A DNA stretch of 64,000 nt, from assembly GCA_947179485.1 (NCBI GenBank), contig OX359245.1, forward strand, positions 72,279,067 through 72,343,066, in the 5' to 3' direction. Origin of the DNA: Allacma fusca (Eukaryota; Arthropoda; Collembola; Symphypleona; Sminthuridae). The notes beneath the pieces were generated by a model, which was given only the letters and a program-made list of their open reading frames with translations, ran no database searches and was not told where the DNA came from. Below are positions 22,351 to 34,472 of the stretch, piece after piece (the stretch's first letter is position 1; every line of letters begins with the position of its first letter). Made by a program: the position numbers and the translations under genes.

Positions 22351-23550
22351 CTCTTGACATCTAGAATGCACTTCCAACAATACAATAACTAAACTGTAAA
22401 CTATCCGGCAGATGACAAAATTCAACAATTTCGTGCCATGAGTTCAATCAAAATACCGAATTTCCAAAAATATCAAAGCGAACTGATATTAGAATTAAAC
22501 CAATATCTCAGTATGCCAGAGTTTCATTCGCACAGGACGACGCTATATTCATCCCGATAACACAATATCAAACCGATTGCTAGTACGTACATCTAGTACT
22601 ACCTACAATTTCTATCAATTGTTTAAAAGCACAGTACTGATCCCGTTCTACACACTGGCATAATTTGACATGCTGCAACGATGACAAAATGTTGGAGGTA
22701 ATCTGTTTAAACACCTTGGTAAGAAATTTCAAATCGAACAATGTACATAATTAAATACTATCCCTAGGACTACATCCTAACAAGTGCTTGGAATTCGCTG
22801 GTGTGTTCCAAGATTTCTAGCCTAGTTTGTACGAACAGCAGAATGATTCAAAATTATCTGTTTCTTTTAAGCCAATAAACTTGGCCTGGCAACTTTCCTG
22901 GGATGCAGGCTATAAATCACGCAATTTGTACGGTGATACAAGTTAACCGTTACAACATGCAGGCAGAACAAATATTATAAATAAGTACATGAATAGCAAA
23001 ATAACTTTTTTGTTGCTTGGTTTAAAATAGAAGTAACTCCAAAGATGTATAATTGAAACACAGTAAATATTATGCTTCCTTTGAATGATATCAAAATATT
23101 TTCCTACATATCCGGTATTTACTCCAAATGCCAGGCAAGAGCCCTACATATGTACATGCATATATTCTAATATCGTGGACAACTCTGCTTTCTTATATTT
23201 CTATACATATATTAAAGGTTCTATATAACACGGAGTCAATGTTTGGCTATTGCAGTTTAGACGCAGTGACAACAAAGCGTATACTTGTAAGTCTAAATAC
23301 ATATGTATGTATAATTCGATAGAAAATAACTGCTTTTGTATGTATAGCACTGGAAAATTTCGAATGCCAGAGCACCCCTAAAGAAACGAATTTTGACTGA
23401 AGAATTAAAGAAAGATTCCTCTTTGGTTAACTTCACGTGTAGTAAATCTCTTATTCAGAAATTGCTCTCAATATGAAAAGACACATTGTATTGTTGTAAC
23501 TATGAAGGACAAAACTAAAATAATTTTTCAAAATATATACATAATTATAC
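22351..23550. other. spacer shared by all three units, no gene seen
   Basis: Collinear with 9294-10490 and 36975-37960. No gene recognised. Confidence 0.5.
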
Positions 23551-24116
23551 TGTTAGCGGATATTTAGGTTTATGACTTTTAATACATGTAGCAATGATAT
23601 CAGCATACATATCTATACTACCCAATTGTAAAAACATATGAAATTACGTTAGGTACCTGCCCTAACTTAATATTATTGGTTAAAATGAAATCTACAGAAA
23701 ATACTGGAGGTGGGCTCTTGTGAGCTCACCTCCGGATAAAACTTCGTGCCTAAATAATAAACCTTCGAAGGTACGAAGAAGAGAGTAACTTCAGATCTCG
23801 TGCTAAACACAAGCAAGAGCACACGCAAGAGACGAACGAAGTGTATCAAATCTACGCACTATAGATAAATAAAGTATATCACGTGAGTAACTACATATAC
23901 GCACATACGCGTCTTATTTCTCGTATGCTGAGACATAAACCCGCAATCCCTCACAGCCAGCAAATGAATCTTTGCCAGCTACACATTTCCCCTTTACACT
24001 CATTCTCTCTCTCAATTCTATTAATATTCCCCATTTAATTTCCATTATTTGTGTTTACTATCATTTTTTCTCCGTGGGCACACTGATATCGCACCCCCAC
24101 AAATTAATTATTAACA
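23551..24116 (+). repeat. 5' LTR
   Basis: Starts TGTTAGCGG and ends TTAACA. A strong hairpin lies at 23706-23733 (GGAGGTG paired with CACCTCC around TTGT). AATAAA-type polyadenylation signals lie near 23872. Confidence 0.93.
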
Positions 24117-24134
24117 TGGTCGAGGTGCGGTTTT
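24117..24134 (+). other. Primer-binding site
   Basis: TGGTCGAGGTGCGG follows directly after the 5' LTR and would pair with a tRNA 3' end finishing in CCA. The tRNA was not identified. Confidence 0.6.
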
Positions 24135-24310
24135 TGACGGTTCTCACAAAAGTAAGCCCATTATAAAACTATTTTCCCTTATTTTTCGAACAATTCTGTG
24201 CAAAAATACTTGTGGCGTAAGCCGCTAAACAAAACTCTGCCCAAATTTTTCATTTTGTCCTATCACATTACCAACCAAAATCTTAGTGGCGTCAGCCGCA
24301 GCCGAAGGCT

Positions 24311-26994
24311 ATGCAGGATTTTTCTAGAAATTGTCTCGTTTCCCCGTGCCACATGTCACCTCACGATATCCGATTCATTAGAGTTATAGAACTAGACAAT
24401 CATCCAGAATTTATTAGCTGCAATAACCAAAAATATATAGCTCTATTACTAAGTGAAGGAGCACTTGTTGAACTTACTCCTGACGACCAGATCCGTGCAC
24501 GTGCCAAATATAGTCATCTCTCATCTACGAGAGCACTATACCTTTACAAGTTTTACAAACTGTTTAAGCAAAAGCTGCCTCGATACGTTAACTCCAACAT
24601 TGAGCCCCAACCAGTTGATCGAAGTGACATTAAAGTTATCCGGAAAAATCCTAGCCGAACTCCTCGATCAATAAATAGTTCGACCACGACCCTGTCTGAA
24701 ACCACCGTGGTGACCGTCCCAGACGACATCCTCACCCACGTACCATCCAGTGAAGGCGAAACTGACACCGAAGGACCAACACCAGAACCTACAACACCTC
24801 TTGGAGGCTTTGCGAGTTGCAACCCCAGTAGGACATCTACCCCTGCTGTCTCATCTGGTCCAGCAACTCATGAATCGATTTTCGATCAACGTCACAAAGT
24901 AAGTACAAACTTTAATTTGTCAAATACTCATACTATCACGGAGACACCCGTCGCTCCCCATACAAAACCCACGTCATCTCGCCTGTTCACTTCCCGAGAC
25001 TACCTCGAAGACATTGCACAGAAATTAGTGGACGACATAAAAACCAAGCAGGAAATCGACTCTTCAGGGACTAGTATCCTTACCTACGCTCATTACCAAC
25101 AATTGCTGTATGATCTTAAATTAACCACAGAAGTTACATCTGACGGTCGATTCCTCAACACAAGAGAAACATTTACAAGGATTGTAGCCCGAATTCTCCG
25201 CATCTTTACACTTTGGCAAACAAATTCCACCGAATTTGCATCCATCATCGAAGAACTTGAGGACATACAAACGTCCCTACTAGCTTCAGAATTTTTTCCA
25301 ACCGTCATTACTACTCCAGTCACAACAACTACTTCCGTGTCCACCACTAAGACCGCTACCTTTGTTATCCAAACACACAGCTACACGCCTGTAATACACG
25401 GCTCCAAGCAGCACAAAATTCCACTCAGGACATTACCCATCTTCTCAGTTACGCATATTACTTGGGATTAGTCCAAGAATTTCAGTTAGTCTCAAAATAT
25501 ACCCACAACCATTGTCATTTTTCATCTCAGCAAGCCTACAAAGATGGACTCTTTCTTTTAGACCAGGAGTTCATTTCAATCGCCACTACTACCTATCCTG
25601 ACATTTTCTCTGCTACCGTCACTATTCCAGACACTCATAACACTACTCATTCTCATACAGCTCCACAGTACAACACAGCCGTCCTTATCCCGGACGCTGA
25701 AACCACAGCCGCATACGATAGTGACAATCCCATCTATAACATCAACATAACTCCTCCACCTCTTTCTGACTCTCACTCTGACTCAGGGTCACTCCATTCG
25801 GAGTCTCTCCATTTCACCACCGCTACGAATAGCTCTTCCTCTTCTCGTTCCACTTCTCCTATTCCGACTCCTCCACCTATTCCTCCACCTATTCCTCCAC
25901 CTATTCCTCCACCAGTTCCTCCAAAAACCACAACCATGGACTATAACCGTTTCCTTTTCGATAAGCCAATTTATCCTTCCTCCAAAATCTCATCCGAAGA
26001 CCTTTCTGAATTCTTATTACGTTGTGATGATTTTTTCAACACCTTTCAAACTGATGACAACATGAAAAAATCATGTCTATCGCAAACTCTCCGACGCTTG
26101 TAAAACTGGAAAAGACTTTCTCTACCACTTCTACAATCTCACATCAACCTCTCATCAAACATATGCTCAGTTTCGAGATGCACTCCTCAACAAAATGCCA
26201 CGAGATGTTCCCGACAGAAAGAGTAAACTTTTAGATGCATTGTCCATGTCACGATATCCACATGAACAGCCAACCAAGTTTGTATTAAGAGTTAAGTCTG
26301 CTGCAAGCACAGACTGGTCCACATTTCCAGAGGCCACTACAGTTAAAACATTGTTGGAAAAACTCGACACCACTGTCAAGATTTTTATAACAAGCAAAAA
26401 TCTGAAAATTAAAAATTTCAATCATCTCTTGGATGCCTTACGCGACTTTGAATCATGCACTACTCCCCATACAGACCACAGTGCTGTTACTCTTGCAACT
26501 CCAGTCCTTCCTACATCATTGGAAAAACCCTGGCCACGCTTCTAGAGAAAATCGAGAAATTGGAAGCTAAGGAAATTCCCATTATGGCAGTCACTCAACA
26601 TGCTCAGCCACAGCGCTCACAGTACAACAATTTTCAACCTGGACTAAGTTCTAACATTCAACGAACCTACACGTGTTACAAGTGTAACCAGACCGGCCAC
26701 ACGGCACGATATTGTCCAACACGGCTAACTCAGCCTCAGAATCCAGCTTCTCAATCCCCCGAAATTTGCGGTCGTTGCTCCCGTCCGGGACATCATGCAA
26801 ACCGTTGTAGACAGTCCGTACCGATGCATTATCAACGCTTTCCACAATACCTTCAACAACGGCGTGAAGAAAGAGAACAGCAACTACAGAGTCAGCCTTT
26901 AAACTCCAACGGGCAGGCTCCACAAGGCCTGCCCCGACGCCAGCTTCTGCCTATACAAGCTGCAGACCACCAAAACTCACAAGACAGCCACTAA
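24311..26994 (+). pseudogene. gag region, frames interrupted
   Basis: Gag sequence is spread over successive open frames: 24311-25471, 25462-26103, about 26075-26545, and 26540-26994. A Pro-rich tract (repeated PPIP) lies at about 25858-25923. A capsid-like stretch continues across 26065-26070 in a new frame. Two CCHC zinc knuckles (C-x2-C-x4-H-x4-C) are at about 26674 and 26767, typical of a nucleocapsid that binds RNA. Frame changes fall at A-runs (26065-26070 and 26523-26527). The 25460 overlap may be another break or a natural junction. The function in the family is particle assembly. Confidence 0.75.
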
Positions 26995-27464
26995 TAATTC
27001 CTTCCATTACTACAGAATGTACAATTCACACCAGTGTACATTCCTTATCATGCTCACTTAAAATCATTGTCAATATTAACGGCAACTGCCTCCCGTGTCT
27101 TATCGACAAAGGGGCAGCTGCCTCCTTGATTCATCCTTTGTACGTACCTCATGGTACACAAATCACAAAGAACAATCTCACACTCATAGATGCCTCAGGA
27201 AATAACATGTCCAATACAGGACTCGCCCTTGTAAAAATCAAGATAGGCAAATGTACATTTCTACACCCTTTCATCATTGCTCTTTCCACAGCTATTCGCT
27301 GCATCCTGGGAACAGATTTTCTATACTCCAAAGGAGGTTTCGTTATCAATACTCAACAAAATACCATTATCAACAAGTTTACGAGACACTTCCCGTTATC
27401 CATACGCTCCTACAACACGATAATGCACTTAAGGAACAATGCGAAATTCCAGTGGAACCCATAG
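26995..27464 (+). pseudogene. Retroviral-type aspartic protease, altered active site
   Basis: The frame follows the zinc knuckles by a shift. Around 27060-27320 there is a protease-like order: LPCLID, then GAAAS, and later a hydrophobic ILGTDFL flap-end motif. The catalytic Asp (27105-27107) is followed by Lys-Gly where the family has Thr or Ser-Gly, which would be expected to harm catalysis. The frame ends at 27464, while another frame carries on from about 27380. Confidence 0.6.
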
Positions 27465-28530
27465 AAAACTCATCAACCAGAACACAACTGTCAAATAAAT
27501 CTCATTCTGACAAAGACCAGCAAACTACCTTCCTGCCCAACCCTTGGTTAGCATCTCCTACACCACCTGTGACCTCTTTTCCAGTCTCTACGTCTACCCA
27601 AACTCTTCCCAGTTTTCAAGACACTGCTTCTCAAACGTTTCCAACAACGAAATCAAAATCTATACATGGGAATAAATATTCCCCACCTCAAGGAAAATAT
27701 TCTCCAACTCCAGACATGTCTTCTGATGAGCCAGACCAGGAATACTTCCATCGCTCAACCCATCCACTCCGCCGACGTATATCTACCTCCAGAAGACTTA
27801 CTCTGAAAACTCCACCTACTCCCATATCATCCGTCTCAGTTATACCTTCTAAACCGTCCAAATTCCCAACAATTCCTATTTTGTGTGTCTCCAACACCAT
27901 AACTGACGATGTTCTAAGAGTAAAAGGCACACAGGTCATTCAACCCAGGTCTCATGTAACCATTGCAACCATACACTCAATTGAACAAACTTCGCCTTTA
28001 TATTTCCAACCTCATGACTCCTTACATACACAATTACATATCCTTGCTCCTCATGCAATACTCAGTCCTGACTCTAAATTCTTCCTTCTCACAAACCCAT
28101 CTTCTATGATTGTTACCTTACCAGACGGTTTGGGTCTCGGCAATTTAACCCCTTTTGACACACACGATAATTCTATGAACCCCACACATATCAATGCGAT
28201 CGATACATCCCAATTGGAAACTGAAATAGCATCATTTAAAATCAATCCGGATCTACACACTGATGATCAAACTAAACTCCGTTCATTGTTAAGAGAATAC
28301 AGGAGCTCTTTTGCATTCCACCCTCATGAGCTCGGCAAATGTTCCACAATACCATTCAAAGTCGAACTTCAACAAGGAGGTATAGTAGCTCATAAGCCCT
28401 ATAAGACCTCCTCCTATCAGGACTCCATCATCAACGCCGAAGTCAAGAAATTACTCGATAATGATATTATTGAGCCCTCCACGTCACCTTTCTCAAGTCC
28501 TGTCATCATTGTTTTCAAAAACCAAATGAC
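27380..28530 (+). pseudogene. pol linker and start of reverse transcriptase
   Basis: Open in one frame from about 27380 to 28520. A Ser/Pro/Thr-rich linker is followed by the first RT blocks (VKKLLDNDIIEPSTSPFSSP at about 28440-28500). The RT continues in a different frame after the A5 run at 28517-28521. Together with 28552-31500 it forms the polymerase. Confidence 0.7.
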
Positions 28531-28551
28531 CAGGGAATACGAAAACCTCGC

Positions 28552-31500
28552 ATGGTCATTGATTTTCGGTCACTCAACGCCATCACTAAGCCTATGCATT
28601 GGCCCCTGCCCAGCATTGACGAGATTCTCCTTCGCCTGCAAAATCAAAAGTATTTTTCAACTCTAGATCTCGCGTCAGGTTTCCATCAGATAGAGGTCGA
28701 CCCAGCCTCCAGAGAAAAACTTAGCTTCATAACAAGAAATGGACAGTATCAGTATAAGGACATGCCATTCGGGACGCGAAACTCACCCTCGCATTTTTGC
28801 CGGGTGATAGACGTTATTTTGGCAGATCTCAAATACAACACCGCTCTGGCATATGTTGATGACATTGTCATTGCTAGCCAAACCATTGACGAACATATCT
28901 CTAAACTAAGAAAAATATTCATACGCTTCGCCCAGCATAACCTCAAATTTGAACCCACAAAATGTAAATGTGGTTACGAACAAATAAATCTGCTCGGCTT
29001 CACCATCAATGCCTATGGAATTCAGCCCTACGAGGATAACCTTAATGGTTTACGGATGATGCCAGTTCCAACTAACATTACTACAGTCCAGTCTTTTCTT
29101 GGAATGGCTAACTTCTTTAGAAGATTTGTCCCAAATTTTGCACATATAGCAACACCGTTAAGAGAACTCACGAAAAAGAACACACCATTCCTGTGGACTC
29201 ATGAATGTGATCAAGAATTTAAAGCCCTAAAAAATCTCTTATTATGCAAACCAGTCTTAGCACACTATGATCACCAAAAGGAAACATTTTTATACACAGA
29301 CGCCTCCTACCAAGGACTTGGCGCTTACACGACACAACTTCACCCCGACAGTCTAGAACATCCAATTTTCTTCCTCAGCAGGCGTTTAAATAAATATGAG
29401 GCTAAGTATCATATACGACTTCTAGAACTTCTGGCCATTACATGGTCAGTCATGAAGCTAAAGAAGTATTTGCTTGGAATACACTTTACAGTACGAGCAG
29501 ATCATCACAGCTTATGCTACATCATGAAGAGTAAAGATAGCTTGGACCCCAAGCTACAACGACTGCAACTTCTACTGATGCCCTACGACGTTACAATAAA
29601 ATACGTCAAAGGCACAACTCATAAGGTGGCAGATTGCCTCAGCCGCAATCCTTTCCAAGAGCCCACACACTCCCAGACCGACGATGAAGCACGCCTCTCC
29701 GTTCATACAATAGACATTGGTACTCTCCAGAACGAACAAGCAAAAGATCCAGCTCTCATGGATATAATTAACAAACTTCCAACAAATTGGAGAGTCCGTT
29801 CAAAGTACGCTCTCTATAATAATATTTTGTATAAGCATAACAAAAAACTTGGAGAAAAATCACTACTGATGATCCCTCAACAGATGATACCAGATATAAT
29901 TAAACGTTATCACAATCCAGTGTCCCATACAGGACACACCAAAGCTCTGAAGGAAATAGCACAGAGCTACTACTGGAAAACAATGAGTAAAGACATCAAG
30001 GAATTTATACAATCTTATAAATTTTGTCAAGAACGCAAAACTCCACGTGGACACAAGGAACCCGGCGAGTTTCAATTTATTCCCATTCCTCTCCGACCCT
30101 TTGAAAGAATACAACTCGACGTACAGGGTCCATTAGCGAATGAAGAAGGACGCTCACGATATATCATAACCGCCATTTGCTATCTAACAAAATTTTTAGT
30201 AACTGAAGTTGTGGCAACAGCCGATGTTAATGCTATAGCAAAATTTATTTTCAACAAAATAACCGCAGTCTATTCCCTTCCGGAAATCATACAATCAGAC
30301 CAGGATACAGAATTCAACAATACAGTCCTTACTGAACTTTCAAAACTCTTTGATTTTAAGATGCAGTATTCCACAGCCTTTCATCCCCAAAGTCAGGGCC
30401 TCATCGAGAGGACCCACCAAACCCTAGGCGACTGTATTGCCATGTATAGAGCTGAAAATAAGGCCGACTGGCCCCACACAATTCCCGCAATTACATTCCA
30501 CATCAACAATACATCTCACTGCTCCCACGGTTTTACACCATTCTATGTGCTGCATGGTTTTCATGCACGCACCCCGTTGAGAAATGCATTCCCTACCTTT
30601 ACTCCCGAAAACCGGAACGTCCAAGACATGACTTCTCTTTGGAAAACTACTCATGACATTTTGACACGTCACAGAGTAAAATATGCTGCCCGTGTAAATA
30701 AATCCAAACGAACCGTCACCTACGAAATTGGAGACAATGTCCTCCTTGAACACACGTCCATACAGCCTGGCACAAGTGCAAAGTTACTTCCCAGATGGAA
30801 AGAACCATTTTCTGTTATTGATCGGCCCTCAGAAATCAATTATACTATTCGTGGATATGTTGGCAACACGGTCAAAATTCTTACAGTTCATGTGTCCAGA
30901 CTAAAAATATTCCATGAACGCCCCAACATGTTCAACACTAAATCTCTACTCAATAATGAATATGAGTCTCCCGAACAGGAGCCGTCTACAAATCTACAGG
31001 ACATTCCTCCAGAACTCACTAAATCTACAGGAGAACTAATCTCTCCGGAACCTGATATAATCCCTGAGATTATTTCTGAGGAACCCTTACGTCCGAACCC
31101 TGAAACTGCTCCTGATCCAGATTTACCTACACCTCAAAATCATGCATTTCCACTACGGGATACCGTACCCCCATTTCCAGCGCAACATATTCCTACTATT
31201 ATTCCAGAAATTCAAGAGCAACCTCATAAACCTACATATAAAGAAGCACTATTGTCCATGCCACAAAATTCCACTATGGAAATTCCTCATTCCTCCTCTA
31301 TAACAATTCCTAATAAACGTATTAGGAGAACCCAGCAACAACTCTTGGAACAGGAGTCTCAACAATTATTACCCACAGATTTTTATTCCCGTACAGATTC
31401 GGAATTTAGACGTAGCACCCGGACTAATATTCATGCTATGGATAGTTTATACCACTATGCAACGGTTCAGCCTACCAATAATCACAGTTATCAGCTATAA
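28552..31500 (+). CDS. pol: pol: reverse transcriptase, RNase H, integrase
   Basis: 982 codons. RT: FRSLN near the start and YVDD at 28852-28863. RNase H: TDASYQG, a later conserved Glu and RADHH. Integrase: an N-terminal His-His-Cys segment in which the first Cys of the usual Cys-x2-Cys is Tyr, then the DD35E triad with Asp at 30118-30120, Asp at 30298-30300 and Glu at 30406-30408 (35 residues between the last two). A C-terminal EPFSV module resembles GPY/F. A long Pro-rich tail of about 180 residues follows. The true polyprotein begins upstream in other frames. The domain order is that of Ty3/gypsy. Confidence 0.9.
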   Translation: MVIDFRSLNAITKPMHWPLPSIDEILLRLQNQKYFSTLDLASGFHQIEVDPASREKLSFITRNGQYQYKDMPFGTRNSPSHFCRVIDVILADLKYNTALAYVDDIVIASQTIDEHISKLRKIFIRFAQHNLKFEPTKCKCGYEQINLLGFTINAYGIQPYEDNLNGLRMMPVPTNITTVQSFLGMANFFRRFVPNFAHIATPLRELTKKNTPFLWTHECDQEFKALKNLLLCKPVLAHYDHQKETFLYTDASYQGLGAYTTQLHPDSLEHPIFFLSRRLNKYEAKYHIRLLELLAITWSVMKLKKYLLGIHFTVRADHHSLCYIMKSKDSLDPKLQRLQLLLMPYDVTIKYVKGTTHKVADCLSRNPFQEPTHSQTDDEARLSVHTIDIGTLQNEQAKDPALMDIINKLPTNWRVRSKYALYNNILYKHNKKLGEKSLLMIPQQMIPDIIKRYHNPVSHTGHTKALKEIAQSYYWKTMSKDIKEFIQSYKFCQERKTPRGHKEPGEFQFIPIPLRPFERIQLDVQGPLANEEGRSRYIITAICYLTKFLVTEVVATADVNAIAKFIFNKITAVYSLPEIIQSDQDTEFNNTVLTELSKLFDFKMQYSTAFHPQSQGLIERTHQTLGDCIAMYRAENKADWPHTIPAITFHINNTSHCSHGFTPFYVLHGFHARTPLRNAFPTFTPENRNVQDMTSLWKTTHDILTRHRVKYAARVNKSKRTVTYEIGDNVLLEHTSIQPGTSAKLLPRWKEPFSVIDRPSEINYTIRGYVGNTVKILTVHVSRLKIFHERPNMFNTKSLLNNEYESPEQEPSTNLQDIPPELTKSTGELISPEPDIIPEIISEEPLRPNPETAPDPDLPTPQNHAFPLRDTVPPFPAQHIPTIIPEIQEQPHKPTYKEALLSMPQNSTMEIPHSSSITIPNKRIRRTQQQLLEQESQQLLPTDFYSRTDSEFRRSTRTNIHAMDSLYHYATVQPTNNHSYQL

Positions 31501-33260
31501 CCACACAGATATTGGGTCCGACTTCATTTGCAAATATATGCTCTATGCTACACAAAATTCATGGACAGCCCTTCAGTTACAGTAGAGTTTTATTCCACAC
31601 ACAACACTTACAACTCCCATTTCGGAGTCGTTTACAAATCAGAAATTCAATACACTACATCATGCTACTATAGGTTCACTGACCTCTCTTGACCTCAAAA
31701 TTTTCTGTCTTTATTCACGAAAAAATTTGGCGTGACCCGTCTACGACAGGACCACCCGAGGGTTTCCCCCCCAACCCCCCCTAAGTGGAAGGCCACCCCT
31801 CCCTCACGGAGTGACACTTCCCCCTTGAGTATCAGCCCTTCTAAAGGTATCACATGATGTCCTGTCTTCTTCAACTAACCAGAAGTACTGTATCAAGAAA
31901 AACTACAGAAAATTCAAAACAATAATCTGTGCCTTTTCAAAGGTCACATCCTCGGTAATTTGTCTAAGTCCCAAGTGTTATTAAAATTGACCAACGTTAT
32001 TAAACACACACACAACCATCCTATGGCAGGGGTTCCCGACCCTCTCAGGTGCCTTGAACTACCATTGAACGCTTCGGACCAACAAGTCTCTGTGTGCTCA
32101 TAACGTTGGCCACCTCAATTACACTATAACCGACCATCATTAACAAATTACCTGGATCTACGAATTGCAAGGGCAAGACAACCGCAGACCCGTACTCCTA
32201 ACAAAAATAAAAAAAAATACAAGAAAGAAAAGAAGAACATTGTACGAAGAACAAATAATATTAACTGGAACTTCACAAATTTTTCAATGGTGATCAGCAC
32301 CAGCACACAGATTTCCGTTGTCACCCTGTAACATTACAAACCCTGCATTATAATTTTATTCTGAGAAAAAATACTAATGTTCAAATTTCTTTCTGAGTTC
32401 CAGCAATTTACAACTCACTTTTGCAGACTTCACAACATGACCCACATTCACGGATGTTCAGGTCAGCACCCTCTATGATGACAACTCCAACTGCAACCAC
32501 ACATGGGACGCCATGACATTTGCAAGTCATCCATCAAGAAAATTACAAAAAAAAATATTATATTTCATTACTAACATTTTTTTCTAGCTTCACTAACACT
32601 AATTCTCACACATCACACTCTTATATTACACACATAGGAATTTTTATTTTAGCTTTATACATACGTACTATGAGCTGCAGCTCCCAACACATTTTTCTTC
32701 ATTTCCAGAAATTGTAATTGATCACTACATTTCGCCACTTCCCCTTAGACACCCTGTATACACACAAAAATTCTGTAAAATCTATTATACACACACTTAA
32801 ATTTCATACTATAAGCTCTTTTTCAATTTCAATCTCACTAATCCAATAGAAAAATTGTTACTCACCGTGTATAAACTCTCCATCTTGCGAATCCCCTCTC
32901 CACATTTTGCTCAATATTGTCTTAAGAATTCTGGGGACAGAATTTTCTGCCACTCCAGGAAGTATATACTAACTGTTTGTGTCTAAAACTAACACTGTTC
33001 TAATGCAAATGCACATTTTAATACGAATATTGTATGTTGAAAAGATAATATTTCAAAGACTAACCTTTGTGGAGAATAGTTTTCGAGTTCAAACTCCAAC
33101 AGCAAAGAAGACGAGTGCAAAAAGAAACTACGTCGTCCCGGCCCAAATTGGAAGCGGCCAGAAATACCAACAGCAACAAAAAATTCCATGACAAAGTTCG
33201 ACATTTTTCATTGCCTAACATTTTAAACGATGAGGACATCGTTTCCCATTCCTCCTATAA
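31501..33260 (+). other. 3' untranslated part of the LTR element
   Basis: 1.76 kb without a convincing frame and no envelope-like gene. A C-rich stretch lies at 31760-31800. The sequence just before the 3' LTR (TTCCCATTCCTCCTATAA) is not the usual purine tract. Confidence 0.6.
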
Positions 33261-33826
33261 TGTTAGCGGATATTTAGGTTTATGACTTTTAATACATGTA
33301 GCAATGATATCAGCATACATATCTATACTACCCAATTGTAAAAACATATGAAATTACGTTAGGTACCTGCCCTAACTTAATATTATTGGTTAAAATGAAA
33401 TCTACAGAAAATACTGGAGGTGGGCTCTTGTGAGCTCACCTCCGGATAAAACTTCGTGCCTAAATAATAAACCTTCGAAGGTACGAAGAAGAGAGTAACT
33501 TCAGATCTCGTGCTAAACACAAGCAAGAGCACACGCAAGAGACGAACGAAGTGTATCAAATCTACGCACTATAGATAAATAAAGTATATCACGTGAGTAA
33601 CTACATATACGCACATACGCGTCTTATTTCTCGTATGCTGAGACATAAACCCGCAATCCCTCACAGCCAGCAAGTGAATCTTTGCCAGCTACACATTTCC
33701 CCTTTACACTCATTCTCTCTCTCAATTCTATTAATATTCCCCATTTAATTTCCATTATTTGTGTTTACTATCATTTTTCCTCCGTGGGCACACTGATATC
33801 GCACCACCACAAATTAATTATTAACA
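33261..33826 (+). repeat. 3' LTR
   Basis: Identical in length to the 5' LTR. I see three differences: A/G in CAGCAARTGAATC, T/C in the TTTTTYCTCC stretch and C/A in GCACCMCCAC. It is followed by TATATATATAACATATG microsatellite sequence. Confidence 0.93.
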
Positions 33827-34141
33827 TATATATATAACATATGATGGTATATATATATTATTAACATATATATATAAATGTATGTATCGAGTTTCTAAAT
33901 TTAGAACTAAAATCATGAGTTCAATAGCTCGCAAACATGTAACAAAATAACTGCGTTACACGTTTTGCTCCAAGCACATAACTACAAATGCATAACTTGG
34001 CTGAACAGAGCATAAAGTCTGATAACTAAAAGTGTTCATATTCTGGGGAGAACAATAATAATAAAGAGGACGGCACAAATCTCGGTTGTATCTCTTCTTT
34101 TACTTTTCTTCGAATCAAAAGGACTTCGTATCCTCGAATGG

Positions 34142-34237
34142 TCACGTTTTAACACAAGGAATCAGAGGATGACGTTTAGAAATGCATGATCCACATGCCC
34201 GAGGTAGCTGCTCATTTGTCACTCATTTAACACCATC
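34142..34237 (-). pseudogene. C-terminal exon of a minus-strand receptor paralogue, unit B relic
   Basis: Same 96-base exon as 10753-10848, with the CCCAACAG acceptor, the same in-frame TGA at codon 5 and the conserved LP/CGSC/SK/HP pattern. The intron to the TM7 exon is 34238-34472. Confidence 0.7.
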
Positions 34238-34472
34238 CTGTTGGGAATCACAGCTTTGAATATTAGTTTAGTTTTTGTAAAATGTAATAAAATTTGTCTT
34301 TAAATAAAATTTAATGCAGCTTCAAAAACAGATCCTAGGAGATACTATAAAATTAATATTTGATACAATATTTGTTATAGGAAAGGCATGGAATAAGTTT
34401 TATTGTACCAGTCATCTAGCTGTAGTTGAAACACACATTTCGTACAAAATAAGTAACCACTATAAACCCCAC

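Larger units (their letters stand above)
23551..33826 (+). mobile_element. Ty3/gypsy LTR retrotransposon, full length
   Basis: The 10,276-bp element has matching 566-bp LTRs, a primer-binding site starting TGG, gag-type zinc knuckles, protease, reverse transcriptase, RNase H and integrase in Ty3/gypsy order. Only three differences were seen between the LTRs, so it is recent. It sits in unit B. Units A and C show uninterrupted DNA near 10490 and 39720. The flanks are TATAC (left) and TATAT (right), a likely 5-bp target duplication with one change. Reading frames switch several times, so this copy is probably not autonomous unless the switches are assembly errors. Confidence 0.95.

Noticed and set aside
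24553-30753. Minus-strand frames of 66-109 codons within the LTR element
   Set aside because: Shadows of the gag-pol frames.
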